Below are positions 53,401 to 62,136 of a stretch of 64,000 nt of DNA, piece by piece. Within the stretch, counting starts at the first letter, position 1. Each line of letters starts with the position of its first letter. Position numbers and translations under genes: made by a program. The stretch covers positions 1 to 64,000 of the forward strand of contig JAFLEI010000026.1 of NCBI GenBank assembly GCA_017301975.1, in the 5' to 3' direction. The notes beneath the pieces are model-generated. The model had not been told where the DNA came from. It saw nothing but the letters and a program-made list of their open reading frames with translations, and ran no database searches. This DNA comes from Verrucomicrobiota bacterium. Lineage in GTDB: Bacteria > Verrucomicrobiota > Verrucomicrobiia > Verrucomicrobiales > Verrucomicrobiaceae.

Positions 53401-56400
53401 CGGTAGGGGTCGAATGATTCGTTGAATGCGGATTGGTAGAGGCTGGCAAAGTGCCGGAGCGTCAGGCGGGCTTTTTTCGCATCCACTGCGGCCAGTTGCA
53501 CAAGTTGAGCGGCGAGGTAGTCCATGGAGGGAGCGCCCTGCCCGCCTGGGAAAAACTGCGGCCCGCCGTTCATGCGCATGCGGGCCTCCATTTGCGCACG
53601 TGACATGGACCCCCCGCCGCCGCGCGTGTTTTGAGACTGCATTTGGAAATAGAGCAGTTCGAAATCCTGCCAGTTTGAGGCCTTGAGGACGTCTTCAATG
53701 TATGTCTTTCGCCTGGCATTCTGCTCCTGCAGCAACGGTGCAAATTCATCCTGCAGGGCCGGTACATGCTCGGCAAAAATCTCCGCCCACTTCCGCCGCT
53801 GGAAATAGCCGGCAAGGAGCTGCTGCTGCCCGGCCGGGCATGCTGCGATTTCATCCGCGTGAGCCTGGGCGAAGGCGCTCACTTCGTCCGGTGCATTGTA
53901 CTTTTTGCTGCACAGCAGAGTGATCAAATCCACGCCGAAAGTGCGGGGCTGACGCTGGGCGAGCTCTTCCACAAGACCGGGATGAGTGCTGCCGCCCGTG
54001 AACTGACCGCTGATGGATTCGAGCAGGGTCAGCTGCTGCGAATTGCCAGGCAGCGGGCGGGGATTGAACGTGGCGGCAGGATCGAGCATGCCTGCGGATT
54101 CCAGCAGGGCGATGAGGCGCCGGGGTTTGCCCCGGTGCTTGTAGAGATTGGACGCGGAGCTCAGCATGCCTCCCAGCCAGGAGGAGTCCTTGGCGGCTCC
54201 GCAGTCTTCGGCGCGCTGCAAGATTTCGCCGAAGAGCTCAGGCACAGTGGCGGCATTTTGCAGCCATTGGGCCACCTGGGTTTGGTGGGGCTGCTGGCGA
54301 CCGCCGCCTCGGTTGTTGAGGGCATCCTGCTGCGCGACGAGTTTGCTGATTTGATCTAGCAGCGCGATGGCGCGTGGCTTGTCTGCTTGAGCAAGGCGGT
54401 CAAGCAAGGGCGCACAGAGCTGCATCGCCTCATAGGACTGGCTGCCGGAATCGCGCAGGCTTGTCAGCTCCATCCATCGGGAGATGTCAGCTTCAAATTG
54501 AGCCGCGCTCGCGCTGATCAACGGTTGGAGGGCTTGTTTGAGCGCGGCGTCCTGCTCCGCTTTTTGATCCAGATCAGGCATGCGAGCCTGGAGCATGGCC
54601 AGAAGACCGGCTGCAGATTCGGGTTTGAGCCGGGCGAAATCTTCGCGGCGCTTTTGGATGAAGGCGAGAATGAACGAGGGATCCGGGCGCTTGGTGTTGT
54701 AAAAGCTGCGGGTGTTTGTGTCATCACCCGGAGCCCTTTGCAGAAACGCCAGCAGGAGTTCGGTGCCGAAAGTGGCGGGTTGTTTCGCCAGGAAATCATG
54801 GATCGAAGGCCGGAGCTCGCTGCTGTTTTCGATCTGGTTGATGAGACTGGCAAGCAGGGTCGGCAGCTGGCTGTCCTCGTTTTTCGGGTCACGATAATCC
54901 GCAGCCCCGGCAACCCATGGCGTGCCGGAGAACACGAAACGGATGTTGTCAGGATAACGCAAGGAGTCTTCGAGGTGGCTGCGCAGGGTGCCAGTCCAGT
55001 TGCGTGATTGCGAAAAGCCTTCCTGATCAGCGAGAGAGAGCGTGGTGTTCAGGAGCTCCGGCACCCGGACGAGCGCTGTCAGAAGGCGGCGCACGGATGT
55101 TTCACGGTTGTTCTGCAAAGCAGCCTGCTTCTGCTCCGGGCTGTCGCGCAGCAATTCCACGGCATGGCGGACTGTGGCCTCAGCCTTGGCTGTGTCGATC
55201 GCAGCAAAGTCATGCAGCAAGACCACCAACTGCTGGGTGAACTGGTACTCCTGCTGATGAAGATCGGTCCACGTTTTGGCGGCGAGCACTTGATCGATCT
55301 TGCGGGTGAGCTCGATGTTTTCGATCTTGATCAGCGGGGCGAGCACGCGGGTGAGTTCCTCTCCCAGCGCCTCCGGCTGCGGATAGCCGGTCAGTTCAAG
55401 ACGCAGCAGGGCGGACAGCTCACTCTGGCCGGCGGCGGGCATGGTGGCGAAGTCTGTGGCGTGACGCAGGAGGACGCGGCGCAGAGCAGCACTGCGGTAG
55501 GCAACGGTTTCGTCACCGCGTAAATTAGGCCGCTTGATTTGCACGACTTCAACCGGCACCGGCTTGCCGTCCAACTGCAAAGGGGTGCGGCTGTTTTTCA
55601 TCAGCAGGGCCTGTGCGAGATCACAGCCCAAAGCGGGCTTGCGCCGGCCGAGTTGCGTGAGCGCCATGTTGATCGTCTCGTCACTCCAGCTTTCACGGTA
55701 ATGCTGCACGAGCCTGCCCATCCAAGTCGCGCGTTGGTCACCCTCGTTCAGAACATAGGCACGGAAGGAGCCGGCCTCCCCGAGAAAGCCAAGGGCGTCG
55801 GCCGTTTGCATGAAATCGTCCACGGTTTTGAATCGGCTGCTGGTGTAATGGCTGGCGACCTGGCGCAGCCACTCAGGCGAATCCAGCAGACCATCTTCCG
55901 TGGCTAGCTGGAGCAAAGGAAGCGCACGTGGATCCTGCAGCAGATTTTGCAGCCATTGGATGTAAGCCTGCACCGCCTGATGGGTGCGGGAGTACTGTTG
56001 CCGAAACATCCGGACGCCGCGCTGCTGCTGCTGCTGATATTCACGCCAGGAGGCGATGTTTTGGCTGCGCAGCTCAGGTGTGGCTCCGATCCATGGGTCA
56101 CGCAGACTGCGGATGAAACTGTGCAAGGCTTCGGGATCACGCTGTCCGAGAGCAAAGACGTAGGTGTTGACCACCGCTGGCACGTACCCAGACTGAAGGT
56201 TGGTCGTCTCAGTGTTTTGAGCCAGGAAAAGCGGGTTCAACGATTCCTGAATCTGACGCTCCTTCCAAAGCCGCACGATTTCTTCCAAAGGCCCGCCCTG
56301 CTGCTGGCCGCGATGGGCGTAGCTGCCTTTGCCCGCTGGTTTGAGCCAGGCAGATGCCGCGGAGACGAAGTGTGCCTCATCAGCCATGAGCAGCGCGGCA

Positions 56401-59400
56401 TAGGCGCGGCAGTATGCCTCAGTCGTCTTGCCTTCCGCCTTGAGGATGGCCGGAAAGATCACCTCATCGAGCAGACGCTGATCCCCGCGCAGCGCGGCAC
56501 TGTAGGTGGCAAACACGGCGGGCACGGGCATGGCGATGCGCTCTGAAGTGGCAAACAACCCGCCGAAGGGGGATGCAGGATCCGTGCCGCCGTAGTGCCG
56601 GGGGTGGCCGCCCTGCGCCAAGAGCCGTCGTTTCACCTTGGGCATGGCGCGCAGGCTGAGCAGGTCGAGCGCGAGTTTTTCCGTCTCGGCGAGACCGCGG
56701 TTTTCAAACATGGCCAGACCACCGAGTGGACCGAAGCCCACAAGCGCGAGCTCTGGGACTTGCAGCATCGCCTGGCAGAGCTGGTCATGGGCCGCACGCC
56801 GCGCATCCCGGTCCTTCTGGCTTTCAGCGGTGAGCTTGAGCGAGCCGTCTTCATTGAAAACCCATTGGCGGTTGTTGCGGTCGGTTTCTTTGGTGTAAGG
56901 CACCCACAGGGAGGGGTAGGACAGGTTCTGGCCGGAATCGCTTTGCTGAATGTTGTTCAGAGCCTGATAAAACTGCTGGTAGAGATTCGCGGCCATGGGC
57001 CGACCAGCAGGCAGGGCGCGCAGCCAGGCGGAAAGCAGCCCGGCAAGTGCTGCGGGCCGCGGCTGGGAGATGTTACTGCGCTCGCTGAATTCATGGAGGA
57101 GCGCCGGCAGGTACAATGCCTGAGTGACGTCGGGCAGAATTTTCCAATGCTGCAGCGCAGTCTGGAAATCCCCCTCCATCGCCAGCAGGGTGGCCAGACG
57201 TGCGTGGGAGGCAAAAGCGCGTGGATTGGCGGTGATCACAGCGCGGTGCGCTTCGATGGCGGGCTTGGTTTCGAGTCCGGTATGTTCCAGCAGCACCGCG
57301 TATTCCTGCCGGGGCCTCCAGCCGGCACCGGCGGCGGTCTGCAGGGTTTGCATCACCTGGTCCGTCAGCTTGTACTGGGTGAACGCCTTGATGACCTCAT
57401 GAATTTGATGATGGGCGTTGGAGCTGTTCTGCGGATTCAAACAGCCCTGAATGGCCACGCGAAGCTGCCTCACGATTTCCTGCAAGGCGCCCGCCTCGTC
57501 GCCCTTTTTGATCAGATCGTCGACGGACACCTGCTTTCTCTGCTGCTGCCGATAGGTATAGCTGCGGGAGTACGGATTGGTGATCGCCGGTGCGTTTGGC
57601 GCACGGCTTCTGGAGGGACTTCCTTGCGCCGCCTGCATCATCTTCTGCGCCTCCTCCTGCATGCCGTAGGTGTTGAACAGTTCGGCCAGCATGATTTTTT
57701 CGCTTTGATTGGCGGAGGCCTGGGCGAGGCGTTCCAGCACCGGCTTCACGGTCGCGGTGAGCGTGGTTGATTCCATCTTGCTGGCCTGCTGCAGGCGTTG
57801 TACATGAAAAAGCATGGCGAGATCGAGCTGGAGGATCTGCGCCGCATCGGCGGTCAGCGCCTGAGCCTGCTTGAAAAATGAGAGGGCTTTCTCGGGCTGG
57901 TTCAGCTGCTGGGAAAGCCAGCCCGCGAGGAGAAGATCCTCCAGCGCGGGGCTGGCAGAGAGGCGTGGCGTGAGTTCATCGAGCATGGCCTGCAGGTCGC
58001 CCGTCATGAGCCGGAGAATGAGTTTCAGCCTCGCGTCGCCGGATTTTTCGATGAAGGGAGTCAATCCTTCTTTGACTTCCTTTCTCCATTTCACCGCCTC
58101 TTCGCTGAGTTCCATGTTTTCAGAGTTTGGCTGCGCTGTGAGATTTGAAACCCAGTTCAGCGCGTTCGCGGGCAGCTTGAATGCGATGGCGTTCATCGGC
58201 ATGGGGGTGGGCTGGAAGTTGCGATAGTAGCCCCTGCCTGCCATCATTGGGACAGTCACCGCCGGAGTCTGGGCCTGCGGCTTGTCTGGCAGGCTGAGCT
58301 GATGCTTGATGATTTCAATCAAGCCATTCCAATCCTTCACCGCAGCGAAGGCGTGGATGACTTCAGCGGTCTGATAGGACTGCTCTTCATCAACGCTGTT
58401 CATCCAGCGACTTAAAGTGGCGGTGATGGCGCGGACGTCTTCCGGACTGAGTTTCGCCGCATCGGTGTCTCGTGCCTGACGGGGAAACCAATCAGACTGG
58501 ACTCGCAGCATGCCGATGAGCGTCTGCATCACCGAGATGTCGGCCTTGGGCAGGCTCCGGCTGATGTCGAGGATGCGCCGCACCCAGGCCGGGGGCTGAT
58601 CTCCGGCGCTGTGCCATGCCATCGCCGCCGTGCGCAGAGCCAGCGCGGGATGAGTCGTTTGGAACAGCTTGAAGGCATTCTCCCAAAGAGGCAGCAGTTC
58701 AGCGGGATCGCCGCTGTTACTCTGCATGAGCCAAGCGGCGTGCAGTGCGGTGTTCTGCGGCTCAGCAACCAGCATCTCGGGCGTGATGACAAGCTGGGGC
58801 GAGTTCTCCGCCGCTGTGAGCAGCAGCGGCGCATCGCTCACACCGGCCTGCTTGAGACTGCGCAATGCCGGCTCACGCTCCGCCACATCCCACATGGAAA
58901 CAAGCTGCAGCACATGGGCGAGGGCAAGCACGGGCGACTCTGTGACGCCGGGCGCCTGCTGGACGAAACCATTGGCAGGCAGGCCGCTGGCTGGGGGGCT
59001 GCCAAAGGGATTGTAGCCGCCGTAGCTTCCACGTCCTCCCTGCTTCTGCCGGTGAATGTAGGCCGCCTGCACCATGGATGGAAGCACCAGCCAGTCCTCC
59101 GTGCCGGGCGGCAGGGACATCGAGTCATACTGTCGGCGCAGCCCGATGCTGCGGCCCGTGCTGAGCACCCCTGGCAGTTCCTCGTGCATGCTCATGATTT
59201 CGATGAAGGCACGCACGGCCTCTTTTTCACGTCCGGCCTCCTCCAAAGCCACGGCATTCAGGTAATGCAGGCGGTAGTCCTTCGGGTGCTTTTCCAGCAC
59301 GGGTTCCAGGAAGGTGATGACGCGCTCCCACTCGCCCTTTTCCGCAATGGTGTCCGCCATCTGTTCAAGCGCGCGCGCATCCATCTGACTGCCGCCCGCG

Positions 59401-62003
59401 ATCTCAAACAGCATGCGATAGCCGAGATCCGCATCGCCGCTTTCGATTTGCAGGCGGGCGATGTTCTCACGGGTCTTGCTGGTCTTGTCGAGTTTTGCGG
59501 CGCTCTCGAGCGTGCGCAGAGCTTCAGCGGTGAGGCCGACTTCCTCTTCACCCCGGGCGATGTCGAGCAGCAGTGACAGATCCTGCGGGCGCAGGCGCGA
59601 AGCTTCATAGAGGCACCGACGGCGTTCTTCATCGTTGTTGGTGCTGCGGTAGATCTCCGCCAAGGCGAGCCAGGGCTGCGCGCTGGCGCGGTTTTGCTTC
59701 TGGCGCTGATGGAAGTTTTCGATGAGACGCGGCAGGGAATTGTGCTGCTGTGCCGCGAGCGCCAGAGGGCTGATCAAGCGCAGGCGAGCTGTGGCATCGG
59801 TGGTTTTTTCATACAGCGCCAGGTAGGTGCGCTCCGCCTCGTCAGGCTGGCCGTTTTCCAAACAGAGCGTGGCATAGCTGGACGCCGCCTCAATGGAGTC
59901 AGGAAACTTCCGCAAAGCACCGCGCAGCAGCGCCAGCGCGTCCTTCGTGCGGTTCAGCGAGATCAGCAGGCGGGATTCATCCAGCCACGGCGGCACAGCG
60001 CTGGGGGAGAGTTTTTTCCATTCGGCAATCCAGGTCAGTGACAGCTCCGGTTTTTCCGCGCGGCGGTAAAAATCCACCATGCGCTGCACGCGGGCCGTGG
60101 TGCGTGCTCCTGGAAGTGCGATGACTTGCTGCAATGCCTGGGCTGCTTTTTCCCATTCCTGACGGTTCTGAAACAACACCGAGAGCTGGCTCAGGCTGAT
60201 CAGTTTGTCCTCTGCGGGCGCCGAGGTAAGCGTCTTCTCCGCATCGGCATTTTTGCCGGCGGTTTCCAGCAGCGCCGCCAGCAGGCAGCGGCTCTGAATG
60301 CTGGGCGCTGCCTGGCTTTGCAACTCCTGCAGCATCGGAGTGGAAAGTTTTCCAGATTCATCGCTGCGCAGCACCAGCAGGATGTCCTTCACGGCCGTTT
60401 CGATGCTCTCTGCATCCTGCGCGAGGCGCAGGCGCGTGCGTGCCCATGGGAGCGCACGTTCCACTTCCTTGTTGGCGATGCCCAGTTGCACCAGCAGCGC
60501 ATAGAAGCGCGGCTCCTGGGCGAAGTCCTGCTCACGTGGCGCGAGCAGATCCAGCGCGGTGCGTGACTCCTGCCTCGCCTGCAGGGCCTGGGTGATGCGC
60601 AGCAGGTCCTCTAGCGTGGCGGACTTTGCCAGCCGGGTCCAGATCGCCAGCGCGGCATCACGCTGGCCAGCACGGTGCAGGTAATGCGCCTGGGCCTCCT
60701 GCGCTGAGATGCTCGCGGGGAAGCTCTCAACCAGGCGTGCGTAAGCCTGTGCTGCGGGGCTGCCGGGCTTTGCGGGTGGGTCTTCCCAGTTTTCCAGCAG
60801 GCGGGCAGCACGCAGATGATCCGGCTCTCCGATTCCCGGCAGCTTGAGAAAACGCTCCAGCGTGGATTGCGCGGCGGCATCTTCCTTGGCGCGATGCTGC
60901 AGGCTGGCGAGGCGGACCAGCATCTCTTTGTCTGCGGCATTCTGCTGGGTCAGCGCCTGCGCCTGCTCGACCGCTTCTTTGATCAAATCGAGGGATTCGA
61001 GCAGGTCGAGAAATCCCTCCTGCAGATCTCGCCGGCCGGGATTCGACTGCAGCAGCGCGCGCGCTTCCTTCAAGGCGTCGTCCTTCTTCCCCACCTCGCC
61101 GAGCAACTGCGTGTGCTGCCAGGCCAGGGCCACCCGCTGCGGGTGCTCCTTCACGAGGTCGGCCATGAATTTTTCAAATCCCTCCACATCATCGCTCATG
61201 CGAAACACGCGGCTGATGCGGCCCAGCACATCGCCCTCCACCCAGGAATCAGACCCGGTGGCTGCCAGAGCCTCCCGCAAGGTGTTCAACGCTTCGTCGC
61301 GCCTCTCGGCCAGCAGCAGAATGTCGGTGAGCCGAAGCTGGCGCAGAGTCCGCGCCACCGGATCAGGAGAGCGTTTGATCAAAGCCTGCGCGGCTTCGAG
61401 CGCAGCCTCATACTGTCCTTCATCTGTCAGCAGGTCGATCAGCTCTTCGGACAGATCCTCGTCTTCGGCATGGGCGGCGGCCAGCTCCTTCCAAGTGCGC
61501 AATGCCTCCTCATTTTTTCCAAGGCGCAGCAAGGCGCGACCGCGCAGTTTGCCGATTTCCATCGTGCCGCCGGCATCGGGCTTTGCTTTCACGGCTTCAT
61601 CGAGCGACTGCAAAGCGGCGGCAAAATCAAGCGCACGCGCCTCCAGCCGTGAACGCTCGATCCACGCGGCAGCATTCGTGGGATCAAGCTTCAACGCCGC
61701 TTCATAGGCCGCCAGCGCCGCACGATCATCGCCACGATGCGAATGAAAGACCGCGAGCAGCAATTGATCTGCCGCTGTGGCCGCCGGCAGTTTCGTCCGT
61801 GCTTCCAGAAAGACGCCCAGTTCCGTCGCCGAACTTTCCTCCAGCCAGGCAGCGTAGAAGCGCTCAAAGATCGTGCCCGGCTGCGGACGCTTCAGGAGAA
61901 TGTCCAGGTATCGCTGGGCGGGTGCAGGAACCAACGCGGACGGCGATTGTGCCAAGGAATTGACACCTAACACAAGGAGGCAAAGGACAGTGCGCGGATG
62001 CAT
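50367..62003 (-). CDS. Giant exported TPR-repeat protein (3878 aa)
   Basis: A single uninterrupted frame of 3878 residues starting MHPRTVLCLLVLGVNSLA, a signal peptide. The N-terminal ~1000 residues are tetratricopeptide-like helices (for example AALAAYEAALKLDPTNAAAW, residues ~90-110, and ALLRLGKNEEALRTWKELA). Later regions are alpha-helical, poorly conserved and interrupted by low-complexity linkers (QQQQRG, glycine/asparagine-rich RGGGSMSRAQ). No catalytic motif or membrane anchor was noticed. The expected mass is near 430 kDa. It probably acts as a periplasmic or surface scaffold. Its paralogue follows upstream on the same strand. The only start with a signal peptide is the first ATG. Confidence 0.85.
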   Translation of the reverse strand: MHPRTVLCLLVLGVNSLAQSPSALVPAPAQRYLDILLKRPQPGTIFERFYAAWLEESSATELGVFLEARTKLPAATAADQLLLAVFHSHRGDDRAALAAYEAALKLDPTNAAAWIERSRLEARALDFAAALQSLDEAVKAKPDAGGTMEIGKLRGRALLRLGKNEEALRTWKELAAAHAEDEDLSEELIDLLTDEGQYEAALEAAQALIKRSPDPVARTLRQLRLTDILLLAERRDEALNTLREALAATGSDSWVEGDVLGRISRVFRMSDDVEGFEKFMADLVKEHPQRVALAWQHTQLLGEVGKKDDALKEARALLQSNPGRRDLQEGFLDLLESLDLIKEAVEQAQALTQQNAADKEMLVRLASLQHRAKEDAAAQSTLERFLKLPGIGEPDHLRAARLLENWEDPPAKPGSPAAQAYARLVESFPASISAQEAQAHYLHRAGQRDAALAIWTRLAKSATLEDLLRITQALQARQESRTALDLLAPREQDFAQEPRFYALLVQLGIANKEVERALPWARTRLRLAQDAESIETAVKDILLVLRSDESGKLSTPMLQELQSQAAPSIQSRCLLAALLETAGKNADAEKTLTSAPAEDKLISLSQLSVLFQNRQEWEKAAQALQQVIALPGARTTARVQRMVDFYRRAEKPELSLTWIAEWKKLSPSAVPPWLDESRLLISLNRTKDALALLRGALRKFPDSIEAASSYATLCLENGQPDEAERTYLALYEKTTDATARLRLISPLALAAQQHNSLPRLIENFHQRQKQNRASAQPWLALAEIYRSTNNDEERRRCLYEASRLRPQDLSLLLDIARGEEEVGLTAEALRTLESAAKLDKTSKTRENIARLQIESGDADLGYRMLFEIAGGSQMDARALEQMADTIAEKGEWERVITFLEPVLEKHPKDYRLHYLNAVALEEAGREKEAVRAFIEIMSMHEELPGVLSTGRSIGLRRQYDSMSLPPGTEDWLVLPSMVQAAYIHRQKQGGRGSYGGYNPFGSPPASGLPANGFVQQAPGVTESPVLALAHVLQLVSMWDVAEREPALRSLKQAGVSDAPLLLTAAENSPQLVITPEMLVAEPQNTALHAAWLMQSNSGDPAELLPLWENAFKLFQTTHPALALRTAAMAWHSAGDQPPAWVRRILDISRSLPKADISVMQTLIGMLRVQSDWFPRQARDTDAAKLSPEDVRAITATLSRWMNSVDEEQSYQTAEVIHAFAAVKDWNGLIEIIKHQLSLPDKPQAQTPAVTVPMMAGRGYYRNFQPTPMPMNAIAFKLPANALNWVSNLTAQPNSENMELSEEAVKWRKEVKEGLTPFIEKSGDARLKLILRLMTGDLQAMLDELTPRLSASPALEDLLLAGWLSQQLNQPEKALSFFKQAQALTADAAQILQLDLAMLFHVQRLQQASKMESTTLTATVKPVLERLAQASANQSEKIMLAELFNTYGMQEEAQKMMQAAQGSPSRSRAPNAPAITNPYSRSYTYRQQQRKQVSVDDLIKKGDEAGALQEIVRQLRVAIQGCLNPQNSSNAHHQIHEVIKAFTQYKLTDQVMQTLQTAAGAGWRPRQEYAVLLEHTGLETKPAIEAHRAVITANPRAFASHARLATLLAMEGDFQTALQHWKILPDVTQALYLPALLHEFSERSNISQPRPAALAGLLSAWLRALPAGRPMAANLYQQFYQALNNIQQSDSGQNLSYPSLWVPYTKETDRNNRQWVFNEDGSLKLTAESQKDRDARRAAHDQLCQAMLQVPELALVGFGPLGGLAMFENRGLAETEKLALDLLSLRAMPKVKRRLLAQGGHPRHYGGTDPASPFGGLFATSERIAMPVPAVFATYSAALRGDQRLLDEVIFPAILKAEGKTTEAYCRAYAALLMADEAHFVSAASAWLKPAGKGSYAHRGQQQGGPLEEIVRLWKERQIQESLNPLFLAQNTETTNLQSGYVPAVVNTYVFALGQRDPEALHSFIRSLRDPWIGATPELRSQNIASWREYQQQQQRGVRMFRQQYSRTHQAVQAYIQWLQNLLQDPRALPLLQLATEDGLLDSPEWLRQVASHYTSSRFKTVDDFMQTADALGFLGEAGSFRAYVLNEGDQRATWMGRLVQHYRESWSDETINMALTQLGRRKPALGCDLAQALLMKNSRTPLQLDGKPVPVEVVQIKRPNLRGDETVAYRSAALRRVLLRHATDFATMPAAGQSELSALLRLELTGYPQPEALGEELTRVLAPLIKIENIELTRKIDQVLAAKTWTDLHQQEYQFTQQLVVLLHDFAAIDTAKAEATVRHAVELLRDSPEQKQAALQNNRETSVRRLLTALVRVPELLNTTLSLADQEGFSQSRNWTGTLRSHLEDSLRYPDNIRFVFSGTPWVAGAADYRDPKNEDSQLPTLLASLINQIENSSELRPSIHDFLAKQPATFGTELLLAFLQRAPGDDTNTRSFYNTKRPDPSFILAFIQKRREDFARLKPESAAGLLAMLQARMPDLDQKAEQDAALKQALQPLISASAAQFEADISRWMELTSLRDSGSQSYEAMQLCAPLLDRLAQADKPRAIALLDQISKLVAQQDALNNRGGGRQQPHQTQVAQWLQNAATVPELFGEILQRAEDCGAAKDSSWLGGMLSSASNLYKHRGKPRRLIALLESAGMLDPAATFNPRPLPGNSQQLTLLESISGQFTGGSTHPGLVEELAQRQPRTFGVDLITLLCSKKYNAPDEVSAFAQAHADEIAACPAGQQQLLAGYFQRRKWAEIFAEHVPALQDEFAPLLQEQNARRKTYIEDVLKASNWQDFELLYFQMQSQNTRGGGGSMSRAQMEARMRMNGGPQFFPGGQGAPSMDYLAAQLVQLAAVDAKKARLTLRHFASLYQSAFNESFDPYRRPPLDSFVMTLSASPRLLPEALRFTVPRSSPLRTPTGSSMNTFQLLDRALPASSLASAEKIVTTLNEMELLADANAYDAFPGPGLASGSLLGMVFLKLSRLNPEVAEKAAQLLTQQKDAKFGHRLFAAKLTADESPEKARRWDLCAAQFPQVKLQAAGAILQALEGGLPELSKADPPTGDLARFAPLFERRALEERNYLDAIQSSQTKMAPPFRGYSSVVRMELIRLMNGSKSGEILKLLRGMSGQLETQDASKRFATPPYYRDGYGLSYFLRSLLRVNSDDSPTLLACQMQAAARLPEVRVQADTASSQSSIQSDDAVFTLWEQRGGRARPKEVFVGLMNEVARHDIQNTSGLWIPVMHGVLERLGKLERKEISAWAAKESQAELQIICRECRLAQTLLDCTEPLSSVEGGPRRPAPASPSALKNFTSAGREAQSLLQDEKIAPHVRLALAAFFISTYPGILDAEARQAWGLAAAQAWTAGVPITRWELEILLNSAAVLPLNKTWEQTSKLVIERWNQREEIIRPTRRRYIEPAMYSAILRFALRSGDTNTLKPFISTFAHYNLPGFVGILLENGGWEHIEALKLRTTVPVSVSTRSDQANAWLPPAEAARQETPDGAREDALLAEVLALTADDEATRTLYPEARWQSRPERLAAFAHKIASLPLPQQPALRAQVLVILGIEQPQAALTLLPQYDAIARVFMSDSLGEGSADVHHWEKFIAIHAALKAAKGDLTAPDAHLDRLRTDPGIVKRYGGSTSSVGGLFRSTLFQTLSHFWQAGIARDPEKIFQFKLLSGSQQSSSAYDFLPLPTLHSGIEAWKAVLKKEPLPAGVAARLTGVSNEAHFMEFVASMAGSGKSRLSFQQRLELIVRIFNRVKLYSSPNVWALLVEHDVFTPAELAQNAGAVLKYSDLLSSACLEELAAYLRDQDEYQSASQAFAKAAEKWSTEKSSYAKNRCLLGRVEMLVRLDDMKEARQCLSEFTEGDRVVYNTARHESLIKLLSPPAPAPAK

Positions 62004-62136
62004 GCCACGCTTTTAACGGAATGTCCGGGTGCTTGGCAAGAACGGAGGTTTAATTCTTAATCTCGAATCCTTGCGTCAGCTTTGTGTGCAAATTCGAAAG
62101 GGTGACGATCCTGTGACGCAGGTGTTTCCCGACGGT